From an uncultured Eubacteriales bacterium (GTDB taxonomy: Bacteria; Bacillota; Clostridia; Oscillospirales; CAG-272): a stretch of DNA of 45,614 nt. The notes beneath the pieces were generated by a model that had not been told where the DNA came from, did not search any database, and saw only the letters and a list, made by a program, of their open reading frames with translations. Below are positions 31,840-39,139 of the stretch, piece after piece; positions within the stretch are counted from its first letter, which is position 1, and each line of letters opens with the position of its first letter. The DNA is taken from the NCBI GenBank assembly GCA_900547725.1, contig URHR01000008.1, forward strand, positions 1 to 45,614, given 5' to 3'. Both the position numbers and the translations under genes were made by a program.

Positions 31840-31942
31840 ACTACCATAGGTGAGTAGAGGCTGCACGGATTTTCATGCAGAATCATGTATAATCGGCTTG
31901 GCTGAAAAAAGAATTAACAGCCCAAATAGGAGGAAACAAAAA

Positions 31943-33166
31943 ATGGCAAGCATCACGAAAAAGCCAAACGGTACCTACTTAGTCCGCATTTCTGCAGGCA
32001 AAAACGATTTTGGAAAACCGGTTACGGTATCCAAGACCTTCACCCCATCGAAACAAACGCTCAGCTATGCTTCCCTGCAAAAAGAGTTAAATTTATTCAT
32101 CGATAATCTGCAGGTGCAATTACTGAGCGGCGAAATCGCGCCGACGAGCGGCGGAAAAATTGTACCAAAATCGCCCGGAAAGACACTCTTCTCGGATTTT
32201 TGCGAAAAATTTCTCGAAATCAAGAAAGGCGATCTCGCGCCGGGCACACTTGCATTCTATCGTCAGATCATCAATACTCATTTGATTCCTATCTACGGCA
32301 AGATGCACTTGGACGAATTCCGTGTGCGTCATGTACAGGACTACATCCAATTCGTCATGTCGAAAGGCAAACAGGATCTTCACCACCCTGGCGAGCCAAT
32401 GGCTGCCGCGACGGTTAAGCGTTACGCAACGGTCTTTCGCTCTATCCTTTCCCTTGCCTACAAAATGGAATACATCGACATTGACATCAGTGCTTCCCGC
32501 CGGCTCATCTTTCCCAAAAATGACCGCAAGGAGGTTGAGGTTTATTCGACCGAAGAGGTTGCACAGATTCTTGCGGGGCTTGAGGAGGAACCAATCAATA
32601 TCCGCACATTAATTGAAATTGCGCTCTTTACCGGTTGTCGCCGCGGTGAGGTCGTAGGGTTAAAATGGTCGGACATTGATTTTGATACGCATCGTCTCTC
32701 CGTGCGCCGAAGCATCTACAAACCAAAGGACGGCAAGGCATTTGAAAAGCCACCAAAGACGCGCAACAGTATGCGGGATATGGCAATCCCCAAACGATTG
32801 ATCGATACGCTGACAGCCTATCGCGCTCATCAGGATAAAGTCGCAGAGGTCATGGGTGACGGATGGAACCCGGAGGGCTGGATCTTTACAGAGCTTGACG
32901 GCCATGTCATGAATCCGCAGACTCCCACAAAGCAATTTGACCATTTTCTCAAGCGGCACGGCATCCGTCACCTGAAATTTCACGGATTGCGGCACACAAG
33001 TGCCACTATGCTTCTTGCCAACGGTTGCGACATCAAAACGGTTTCAGCAAGGCTCGGTCATGCAGATCTCGATACCACAAACATTTATGTTCATGCGCTT
33101 TCCGAAACGGACAAATCCGCCGCAGATACCTTTGACCGTATCTATTCAAACATGCAGTCGAAATAA
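31943..33166 (+). CDS. int: Tyrosine recombinase / integrase, tRNA-Pro-associated
   Basis: 407 residues from the ATG at 31943 (AGGAGG at 31929-31934). N-terminal arm-binding domain (KKPNGTYLVRISAGKND), SAM-like core-binding domain (about 80-180) and a C-terminal catalytic domain with Arg233 in FTGCRRGEVVGLKW, the HxxR box in FHGLRHTSATMLLANG, GHADLDTTNIYVH with the nucleophilic Tyr. It should catalyse integration and excision of the element at the tRNA-Pro gene. The TnpV gene follows after 12 bases. A TATAAT (31888-31893) may be its -10 box, but the -35 is poor, and CTGCA/TGCAG (31861-31880) flanks it, so expression may be controlled. Confidence 0.93.
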   Translation: MASITKKPNGTYLVRISAGKNDFGKPVTVSKTFTPSKQTLSYASLQKELNLFIDNLQVQLLSGEIAPTSGGKIVPKSPGKTLFSDFCEKFLEIKKGDLAPGTLAFYRQIINTHLIPIYGKMHLDEFRVRHVQDYIQFVMSKGKQDLHHPGEPMAAATVKRYATVFRSILSLAYKMEYIDIDISASRRLIFPKNDRKEVEVYSTEEVAQILAGLEEEPINIRTLIEIALFTGCRRGEVVGLKWSDIDFDTHRLSVRRSIYKPKDGKAFEKPPKTRNSMRDMAIPKRLIDTLTAYRAHQDKVAEVMGDGWNPEGWIFTELDGHVMNPQTPTKQFDHFLKRHGIRHLKFHGLRHTSATMLLANGCDIKTVSARLGHADLDTTNIYVHALSETDKSAADTFDRIYSNMQSK

Positions 33167-33178
33167 GGAGGACACACC

Positions 33179-33532
33179 ATGAAAAACGAGTTTACCTACC
33201 GCGAGAAAAACGGTTATCTTTATCCCGAGCTTTACCTACCCCAACAAACGCATTATCCCATCAGCAAATACGGCAATCTTCGTCTTATGTTCATTAAGGA
33301 ACATCGCAAAGGTACCTACACCTCACTTTTGACTACCTGCCAACTCAACGAATATCTACATCAAGTGGATGTGGAATCCAAAGAACAGGTACGGACAATC
33401 ACCGCACAGCTTGCCAATGCACGAAGCATTGACGAGAATTTGAAAGCTTCCAATCCTATGCGCTGGGTACAGGAGATGAATCACTGCAAAGCGTGTGCCG
33501 AGGAAATGGTGATGGCATATCTCTATTCATGA
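33179..33532 (+). CDS. TnpV-like transposon-encoded protein
   Basis: 117 residues with AAGGAGG ahead. FTYREKNGYLYPELYLPQQ, ISKYGNLRLMFIKEHRKGTYTSLLTTCQLNEYL and MRWVQEMNHCKACAEEMVM match the TnpV proteins found in mobilizable elements of the Tn4451 type, where their function is unknown. It is probably co-transcribed with the integrase. Confidence 0.75.
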   Translation: MKNEFTYREKNGYLYPELYLPQQTHYPISKYGNLRLMFIKEHRKGTYTSLLTTCQLNEYLHQVDVESKEQVRTITAQLANARSIDENLKASNPMRWVQEMNHCKACAEEMVMAYLYS

Positions 33533-33545
33533 TCGGTTTCGGAAA

Positions 33546-33578
33546 GATTTCAAGTGTTCATTTTGGACACTTGAAATC
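33546..33578. repeat. 12-bp perfect inverted repeat between convergent genes
   Basis: GATTTCAAGTGT (33546-33557) and ACACTTGAAATC (33567-33578) enclose TCATTTTGG. There is no T-run, so a factor-dependent terminator or protein-binding site is as likely as an intrinsic terminator. Confidence 0.6.
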
Positions 33579-33582
33579 TGCC

Positions 33583-34083
33583 TCATGCCCTTTTTGGCTT
33601 TGCTGTTCCTGCCCCGCGCTTAAATATTTCATCCATCATCTCGTCGGCATAGCTTCGGCGATGATGTCTTCTCTCGCCCTGCGGTTTTTCCGCGGCTTCA
33701 AAAAGGCGGCGATTATACGGCGCATGGAAGAGCTCCATGGCAAGATATGTCCTATTTCCGATACGGATAAACGGGATTTTACCGAGTGCAACAAGCGTTC
33801 GCACTTTTTCTTCTCCAACGCCGAGATCCGGCAGATCGCGCTTTACCTCTGCCACCGCGTGATCGATCGTTCGGATATGCGGCGGACGGTTTCCGTCCAG
33901 CTCAAGCCAATCATTCAGGCAACGGATCAGCATATCGTAATCTAAAACGATACGGTTTCCGTGCTTTTCAAATGGCACAACACCGTCGCTTAGTAGTCGC
34001 TCTAACATACTTTTATTGAAATCGGTGGCGGGATCGCTCCTGCGCATTTCGTCCACCGATTTTTGCATGGTTTTTAATCTCAT
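33583..34083 (-). CDS. Excisionase-like protein with two similar domains
   Basis: 166 residues. Two stretches look alike: LERLLSDGVVPFEKHGNRIVLDYDML (about 28-53) and VRTLVALGKIPFIRIGNRTYLAMELF (about 93-118). Each has the helix-turn-wing pattern ending in IPF...GNR that is typical of MerR-like excisionase (Xis) domains. The start codon overlaps the stop of the upstream tyrosine recombinase gene (ATGA), so it is the likely directionality factor of that recombinase. The C-terminus is Arg/His-rich and lacks a known motif. Confidence 0.6.
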   Translation of the reverse strand: MRLKTMQKSVDEMRRSDPATDFNKSMLERLLSDGVVPFEKHGNRIVLDYDMLIRCLNDWLELDGNRPPHIRTIDHAVAEVKRDLPDLGVGEEKVRTLVALGKIPFIRIGNRTYLAMELFHAPYNRRLFEAAEKPQGERRHHRRSYADEMMDEIFKRGAGTAKPKRA

Positions 34084-35294
34084 CTTATCTCCTCCATGGC
34101 GGCATCCAAAAGGTCTGCCGCTTTCTTTTTTGCCTTGTCATACGGATGCAGATAAATATCCGTCGTTTTTACGCTGTCGTGTCCCAATATCTCCCGCACG
34201 GTTTCCGGATCTGTCCCCATAGCGACCAAAAGCGAACCACATGTGTGACGCAGACCGTGCAGTTTCAAATGTCGCAGTCCGTGCCTTTTCTGAAACTCCG
34301 AACAGATTCTCGTCGGCGTATATATGCTGATCATATTTCCCGTATCAGTTGTAAAAATATATCCCTGCTCCTGCCACTTCGCGCCTTGTTTTGCTATGAT
34401 TTTCTCTTGCTCGTCTTTCCACGCAGCAAGCGCCTTGGCATAAGTGTCGGAATAAAAAACTGTGCGATTTCCGTGCAGAGATTTCGGTGATTTCAGCCCC
34501 TGCCTGTGACTTTTGATTTTGTATGCGCTTTTATTTACGCTCAGGCTTTGCCTCTCCTCGTCAATATCTTCCCATTTCAGGGCTACGATCTCTGCACGGC
34601 GCAAACCGAGCAAGAGCGGAGTCAAAAGCAATAGACGCGTCATTGGAGGCTCTTCGGACAATGCTCCGCAAAAAGCTTTCACTTCATCCTCCGTATACAC
34701 TTCAAGCCTTGCCTGCCCGATTTTCGGGTAAGTGATGGAGTCATGCCGCAAGGGATTTTCCTCCAAAAAACCATACCTACATGCCTCTGTCATAACCGAG
34801 CAGAAAACCGTAGCGTATCGCTTAACACTGGCAGGAGAAAGACCTTTGCGACTACTGCCATCCCGCCGCTTTGTGCGATAGGCAAGAAAATCAATAAAAT
34901 CCTGCAAATGATGATGCGTGATATCGCACAAGCGTAGCTTTCCGTATGATGGAATCAAAAACTGATTGCAGACCGCACGATAAAAGCGTATCGTATTCTG
35001 AGACAGCTTGTCCTCCACACGCGGAAAATAGTGGTCCTCGATAAATGTCGCAAGCGGCATCTCGCCATAATACGGATCAACAACCTGTCGTTTTGCACCA
35101 GGAACATACAGTCCATCGTGTACAGCACGCTCAAATTTGCGTTCAAACTCGGCAAGTTCTCGCAGTTCTACCGACCTGCTCACACCGTGGCGGGGCTTGA
35201 AGGTTGCGGAGACAAGCTGTTGTCTGCCGCCGTACAGTCCGTTGGAAACACGCACACAATAGGTACCGTTAGCTCTCCTGTAATGACTCGCCAT
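34080..35294 (-). CDS. int2: Second tyrosine recombinase / integrase
   Basis: 404 residues from the ATG at 35294 (AGGAGAGGAG ahead, inside the preceding gene). Arm-binding domain (RRANGTYCVRVSNGLYGG), core-binding domain (LATFIEDHYFPRVEDKLSQNTIRFYR) and catalytic motifs LLLGLRRAEIVALKW, LHGLRHTCGSLLVAMG, LGHDSVKTTDIYLH. It differs clearly from the first integrase and reads the opposite way, with its own excisionase-like partner, so it belongs to a separate element module. Confidence 0.92.
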   Translation of the reverse strand: MASHYRRANGTYCVRVSNGLYGGRQQLVSATFKPRHGVSRSVELRELAEFERKFERAVHDGLYVPGAKRQVVDPYYGEMPLATFIEDHYFPRVEDKLSQNTIRFYRAVCNQFLIPSYGKLRLCDITHHHLQDFIDFLAYRTKRRDGSSRKGLSPASVKRYATVFCSVMTEACRYGFLEENPLRHDSITYPKIGQARLEVYTEDEVKAFCGALSEEPPMTRLLLLTPLLLGLRRAEIVALKWEDIDEERQSLSVNKSAYKIKSHRQGLKSPKSLHGNRTVFYSDTYAKALAAWKDEQEKIIAKQGAKWQEQGYIFTTDTGNMISIYTPTRICSEFQKRHGLRHLKLHGLRHTCGSLLVAMGTDPETVREILGHDSVKTTDIYLHPYDKAKKKAADLLDAAMEEIR

Positions 35295-35667
35295 TCTTTT
35301 TTATCACTCCTCTCCTGTCAGTAATTATATTTGTTCTGTTCTTATAGTTAGAGTCCCTATGATAGGGACTGCCCCTATCCCCAAAATCGGACAGGGTGTA
35401 AATGTTTGCACCGCAACCACCACTCGACATATATTGTCTGTGCTTTTCAATTAGCCCGAGTGATGCCAACCTTTCAAGTGCGCGGTCAACGGTTTCTGCT
35501 TTTGCAATGCCGCACTCAGCTGCAATTTTTCTGCGTGACGGAAACGCAACGCCTGTTTTGCTGTTGATATGTCGGCAAAGGCAACAGTAAACGGCAATGT
35601 CGCGCGGTTTGAGTCCGCATTCAAAGATGCGGTTGTCCACACAAAAGAACTCGCCGGGACGACTCAT
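35269..35667 (-). CDS. Helix-turn-helix protein of a mobile element
   Basis: 132 residues. FFCVDNRIFECGLKPRDIAVYCCLCRHIN...FPSRRKIAAECGIAKAETVDRALERLASLGLIEKHRQY is a winged helix-turn-helix domain of the kind found in replication-initiator or phage replisome organiser proteins and in regulators of integrative elements. Its start overlaps the relaxase stop (ATGA) and its end overlaps the second integrase by 26 bases. The C-terminus is basic and low in motifs. Confidence 0.75.
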   Translation of the reverse strand: MSRPGEFFCVDNRIFECGLKPRDIAVYCCLCRHINSKTGVAFPSRRKIAAECGIAKAETVDRALERLASLGLIEKHRQYMSSGGCGANIYTLSDFGDRGSPYHRDSNYKNRTNIITDRRGVIKKNGESLQES

Positions 35668-37193
35668 CGTTCCTCACCTCTCGACCTCGTTCTCGGCATC
35701 GGTTGTTTTCTCTGCACCGGCTCACGGCAGATTTCTTTTCTCTCCGCAAGCGGGATATAGTCGTCGCTCTCGATATCATCTTTCCATTCATCATATTGTG
35801 CTTGCGTTAGCGTATATTCCCTCGCAACTTTGCGATGCCTTGCCTGCTCCTCGGCACGTACCCGTTCCTCCATTTCACCGCAACGAAGCATCAAAGCAGT
35901 CAGATCTTTTTTCTCCACACGAATTGGCTTCAACTTTTCGGATATGGAATGAATCTCTTCCCGCATAACGGAAATTTCATCCGCATCCTTGCAATTCCGA
36001 ATTCTATTATAGAGCTTTCGCCGATTATCTTCTTCTGCGACAATAACGACCTCCAGTTTCTCAAGATAGTCGTTCACATCCCCTTTTGTTTCCAACTTTT
36101 CGCGGGCAATAATCACTACTTGCCTTGAAACCTGCTCCAAAAATCTGCGTGCCTCTATCATTTCCGGCGTGATCGGCGTATAACGCGGACACGGTTCGCT
36201 ATGCCCGATCAAATCGGGACCTCCGGCAAGATAGATAAACTGAAAGAGTAACCCAAGAAGCATAGGCATATAGTGCAAGGCTCTGTCGTGCGAAAGTTCG
36301 TGCCGTGGGCTGGCGAATGTCGGATTACGATAACGCTCGACCCAATAATAAGCGTAATAATCTCTCATACCGCTTTGCCTATTGGCATCAAACACCGACT
36401 GCATTTTTCGGCGTGTAAATTCGTCTCCGCAGTGATAAATGCGCGTCCATTTATCGTCTGATTTGCGTTTGATCTTAGCATACTTGCCGCCAAAATTCGG
36501 GTCAAAATCGTAGCCGCTGTCGTGCATGCGATGACAGAAATCCTCCCACGATGTTGAAACTTTCATGGTGGAAATCATTGTGCGGCGCATTAGAGAATAC
36601 TTTGTCGGCTCGCCGTTCTTTTCCCTTTCGTGTATCTTTCGCGGTGTTTTCTTCTTCGGCATTTCAATCACGGAAAGACCGTATTCGCGGCACAGCCTAT
36701 CCGACTCTTCGCGCATCTTGCGGTACTCTCCAATGTTTTCATTATACTTTTTTCCTTCGATAAAACTCACCGGGCAAATGGCGAAATGATTGTGCAAATG
36801 TGCATGGTCAAGATGGCTTGTGACCACGACCTGATACCTGCTGCCCCACATTTTTCTTGCAAGTTTTACGCCGATCTCATGACAGATTTCCGGCGTTACC
36901 TCCCCCGGCTTGAAGCTTTGATATGCATGATATATTGTCACGCCTCCGGTCTTTCCGAAACGCTTTTCTGTGTCTCTCATCGCCTCGGCAGGGTCGCCCA
37001 CGATATTCAGCGTTGTAACGAACATCACCTTTTCTTTTGAACCGGCATCTTCACCGGCAGTCTTTTTTTCATTCGATACATAGTGAAGAAGTTTGTAAAT
37101 CTCGTCATTTCCCACCGTCTTTTCGGGATTGCTAATATAATCGATGACGCAAGAAAGATTGCCGTGAATCGGCCAGATCTTAGTAGTCGCCAT
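35664..37193 (-). CDS. Relaxase / mobilization nuclease (MobA/VirD2-like)
   Basis: 509 residues from the ATG at 37193. The relaxase domain occupies residues 1-250: IWPIHGNLSCVIDYISNPEKT near the start, FKPGEVTPEICHEIGVKLA and the metal-binding His cluster SHLDHAHLHNHF (His130, His132, His134 region). The rest is helical, with a coiled-coil-rich Arg/Glu stretch towards the C-terminus. The protein should nick one strand at oriT and lead it into a recipient cell. The MobC-like gene overlaps its start by 14 bases. No type IV secretion genes are in the window, so the element is mobilizable rather than self-transmissible as far as can be seen. Confidence 0.9.
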   Translation of the reverse strand: MATTKIWPIHGNLSCVIDYISNPEKTVGNDEIYKLLHYVSNEKKTAGEDAGSKEKVMFVTTLNIVGDPAEAMRDTEKRFGKTGGVTIYHAYQSFKPGEVTPEICHEIGVKLARKMWGSRYQVVVTSHLDHAHLHNHFAICPVSFIEGKKYNENIGEYRKMREESDRLCREYGLSVIEMPKKKTPRKIHEREKNGEPTKYSLMRRTMISTMKVSTSWEDFCHRMHDSGYDFDPNFGGKYAKIKRKSDDKWTRIYHCGDEFTRRKMQSVFDANRQSGMRDYYAYYWVERYRNPTFASPRHELSHDRALHYMPMLLGLLFQFIYLAGGPDLIGHSEPCPRYTPITPEMIEARRFLEQVSRQVVIIAREKLETKGDVNDYLEKLEVVIVAEEDNRRKLYNRIRNCKDADEISVMREEIHSISEKLKPIRVEKKDLTALMLRCGEMEERVRAEEQARHRKVAREYTLTQAQYDEWKDDIESDDYIPLAERKEICREPVQRKQPMPRTRSRGEER

Positions 37194-37629
37194 CGTCATA
37201 CCCCTCTTCTTCATACGCCGGATAATTGGCGATGATCTCCTCACAACTGTCACCGTAAAACCGCTTTGCAATTTCTTTGAAAGTCTCTGTGCAACAATCA
37301 AGTCGGTCGAGATATTTGTCAAGCCTTTCGTTTCCAAGATACGCATTGTTCATCCAATTCCGAATTTCCCGAAGTTCAGCACGAACGGAATAGTACTCCT
37401 CCGGCGGGATACAGCGGAGTTTGTTTCCGTTTGTAAGCTGACGGATCATCTCGGAAACCGAAAGTCCGACAGACTTTGCAAGCAGCGTGATGTGCCGTTT
37501 TTCTTTCTCGGTTACGCGAATCTGCACCGCTACCGTGCGCTCTCGGTTATCGGATTTTGCAGTGCCCATTAAAAATTTTCGTAGTTCCTTTCGTGATGCT
37601 TTGTCCTCAGACAGTTTCATTTCTTTCAC
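37180..37629 (-). CDS. MobC-like plasmid mobilization relaxosome protein
   Basis: 149 residues from the GTG at 37629, chosen because AAGGAGG lies 6 bases ahead; ATG starts at 37620 and 37674 are alternatives. TVAVQIRVTEKEKRHITLLAKSVGLSVSEMIRQLTNG is a ribbon-helix-helix domain, followed by LREIRNWMNNAYLGNERLD, typical of MobC accessory proteins that open DNA at oriT. Gene order mobC-relaxase with overlap is the usual arrangement. Confidence 0.85.
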   Translation of the reverse strand: MKEMKLSEDKASRKELRKFLMGTAKSDNRERTVAVQIRVTEKEKRHITLLAKSVGLSVSEMIRQLTNGNKLRCIPPEEYYSVRAELREIRNWMNNAYLGNERLDKYLDRLDCCTETFKEIAKRFYGDSCEEIIANYPAYEEEGYDDGDY

Positions 37630-37674
37630 TTGGCTCCTCCTTATTTTTTGATTTTTTCTCAATGCGGGGTTCAT

Positions 37675-37724
37675 AGGGGCTCACGCCCCTTGCGAATTTT
37701 TCAGGTGTACACCAAAAAAATTCG
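37675..37724. other. Candidate oriT: hairpin plus 32-base palindrome upstream of mobC
   Basis: AGGGGC-TCAC-GCCCCT (37675-37690) is followed by a 32-base palindrome at 37693-37724 that pairs 14 of 16 positions: outer arms CGAATTTTT and AAAAATTCG, centre GGTGTACACC. It lies about 50 bases upstream of the mobC start, the usual place for oriT in mobilizable elements. It might instead be an operator for the MobC ribbon-helix-helix protein. The remaining sequence up to 37989 shows no gene I can support. Confidence 0.5.
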
Positions 37725-37989
37725 GCACGGAAATGTTTGCCGAAAAAGCGTTATTTTCAATACGCGCGGCAATACATTTCCTATGCTCGCTATCCTACCG
37801 GATATCCGTTATCTGCGCCTCCCGTTTCTTGTATTGCCAAATCGGACTTTTGGATTGGAATTGGTTTGTCAAAGCAGAGATATAAAAAGAGCCGGTACCA
37901 TAGCAAAGAGATACAGATTGCTCTGTACACCGCTATTGATACCGACCCTTGGTTCCCGAATTCACGGTCGGGAGGATGGTCCTTTTGGT

Positions 37990-38223
37990 TTATGCGCGGA
38001 TCTGCGCAGGTGCCGTTTTCTCATGCAAAATCATGATACTGACGCCGTAGGTCTTTCTGCAATTTTGACACACGAGGTAGTAATCCGCTGTCCGATCGGA
38101 CAGCGGTACAACACGGATCATATGTCGCAATTCTTTCGTCCGCGCGTCAATGATGCGCCCACCGCATGTAGGGCAAAACAGTTTCGGCATGCGCCGCCTT
38201 CCGTCATCGTTTCTTTTTTCCAA
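37990..38223 (-). CDS. Small zinc-ribbon protein
   Basis: 77 residues from a TTG at 38223 with GGAGGG 5 bases ahead; an ATG at 38190 would give 66 residues. Two CxxC pairs (FCPTCGG and LVCQNCRKTYG) separated by about 30 residues form a zinc ribbon. Similar small proteins lie in Firmicutes mobile elements next to repressors; function unknown. Confidence 0.6.
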   Translation of the reverse strand: MEKRNDDGRRRMPKLFCPTCGGRIIDARTKELRHMIRVVPLSDRTADYYLVCQNCRKTYGVSIMILHEKTAPAQIRA

Positions 38224-38238
38224 CAGTACCCTCCCGCT

Positions 38239-38847
38239 TCAATGCATATCCTTAATCACTTTCATTACAACGCCCTGTATCGTCAGCCGACGCGGATAGA
38301 TATCCTTATATTCCGGATTCTCGGCATGGAGCCTTACCCGCCCGTCAGGTTCTCTGAAAAATGTCTTGAAGGTATTTCCTTCTTCCGTGAGCGCAATCAC
38401 GCGCTGACCGTCCACTGCTTCAATCGTCTTTCTAACAAGTAGCAGATCACCATCCTCCACGCCGACGCCGATCATAGAGTCGCCCTTTGCGCGAAGCAGA
38501 AAACATTCACCGTTGACCCACTCCTCCGGCAGTGCAAGATAACCCTCGTTGTATTGGCGCTCTTCCTCAGGAGTTCCACAGATGACAGAGCCATAGACAG
38601 GCACCTTGATTGAATTGTAACGGCGAAAGAAAGACTCCGTTTCACTGAGCCTCATAGTGCCCTTGCCGCTGTATTCAAGCGTTCCGCGCTCTTTTAGCTC
38701 TATCATATAACGATACGCCACAGACTTACTCATGCCCATGTAATCCATGATTTCGGACAGCACCGGCATTGTTCCGTTGTTGTCATGCGCGTATTCTTTG
38801 ATAAATGCCGAAAGTTTATCAAGCTTCCCCTTATCTTTGCTTCTCAT
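38239..38847 (-). CDS. LexA/UmuD-like self-cleaving repressor of the element
   Basis: 202 residues. The N-terminal winged helix (KLSAFIKEYAHDNNGTMPVLSEIMDYMGMSKSVAYRYMIELKERG) resembles the LexA DNA-binding domain; the C-terminal S24 peptidase has Ser124 in AKGDSMIGVGVEDGD and Lys161 in NTFKTFF, with a probable cleavage site Cys90-Gly91 (GSVICGTPEE), Cys-Gly as in UmuD. Such proteins are inactivated by RecA-stimulated autocleavage after DNA damage. Two near-identical inverted repeats overlie its own promoter, so it is very likely self-repressing. The zinc-ribbon gene follows 15 bases after its stop. Confidence 0.88.
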   Translation of the reverse strand: MRSKDKGKLDKLSAFIKEYAHDNNGTMPVLSEIMDYMGMSKSVAYRYMIELKERGTLEYSGKGTMRLSETESFFRRYNSIKVPVYGSVICGTPEEERQYNEGYLALPEEWVNGECFLLRAKGDSMIGVGVEDGDLLLVRKTIEAVDGQRVIALTEEGNTFKTFFREPDGRVRLHAENPEYKDIYPRRLTIQGVVMKVIKDMH

Positions 38848-38873
38848 CCTTTCAACCTCTCAATCTGGTAAGT

Positions 38874-38888
38874 AGAACCGCTGGTTCT
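38874..38888. promoter_or_regulatory. Operator O1 of the LexA-like repressor
   Basis: AGAACCGCTGGTTCT, a perfect 6-3-6 inverted repeat lying just downstream of the -10 box, over the transcription start. Confidence 0.7.
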
Positions 38889-38894
38889 TGTTAT

Positions 38895-38923
38895 ATTATA
38901 CAGAAACCAATGGTTCTTGTCAA
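38895..38923 (-). promoter_or_regulatory. Consensus promoter of the LexA-like repressor with operator O2 in the spacer
   Basis: On the minus strand TTGACA (38923-38918), 17 bases, TATAAT (38900-38895). The spacer is filled by AGAAACCAATGGTTCT (38902-38917), a second copy of the operator with one extra base. Repressor bound there would exclude RNA polymerase. Confidence 0.85.
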
Positions 38924-39108
38924 GAGGTATTTTCAAATTTCTTCGGAAAACTTTTTTCTCGTAACAGTCATCAGCTCTCGCTGATAGGGCATCTCGCACG
39001 GGGTGCGCAGGCGGGTGTCTGTTAAGTGAAACACAGGCACAACGCTCCCTTAAAGCATACATAATTCCTCAATAGCGGTCAGTCGTAGAAGGAAAGCCTT
39101 TGCAATGA

Positions 39109-39139
39109 AAATGCCGCCGACAATCAAGCGGTGGCATTT
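39109..39139 (-). terminator. Weak terminator overlapping the end of the serine recombinase gene
   Basis: AAATGCCGCCG (39109-39119) and CGGTGGCATTT (39129-39139) pair with one G-U pair; the stop codon at 39124 lies in the loop. Read on the minus strand only a short TTTC run follows. Confidence 0.5.

Noticed and set aside
31861..31893. Strong promoter for the tRNA-adjacent integrase
   Set aside because: TATAAT is good but no acceptable -35 box lies 16-18 bases upstream, so it was only mentioned with the gene.
37737..38036. Plus-strand 99-residue open frame in the gap upstream of mobC
   Set aside because: Begins with a TTG without a ribosome site, overlaps the zinc-ribbon gene antisense and matches no family.
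38844..39062. Minus-strand 72-residue open frame upstream of the LexA-like gene
   Set aside because: It overlaps the repressor's consensus promoter and both operators, lacks a ribosome site and has an unstructured composition.
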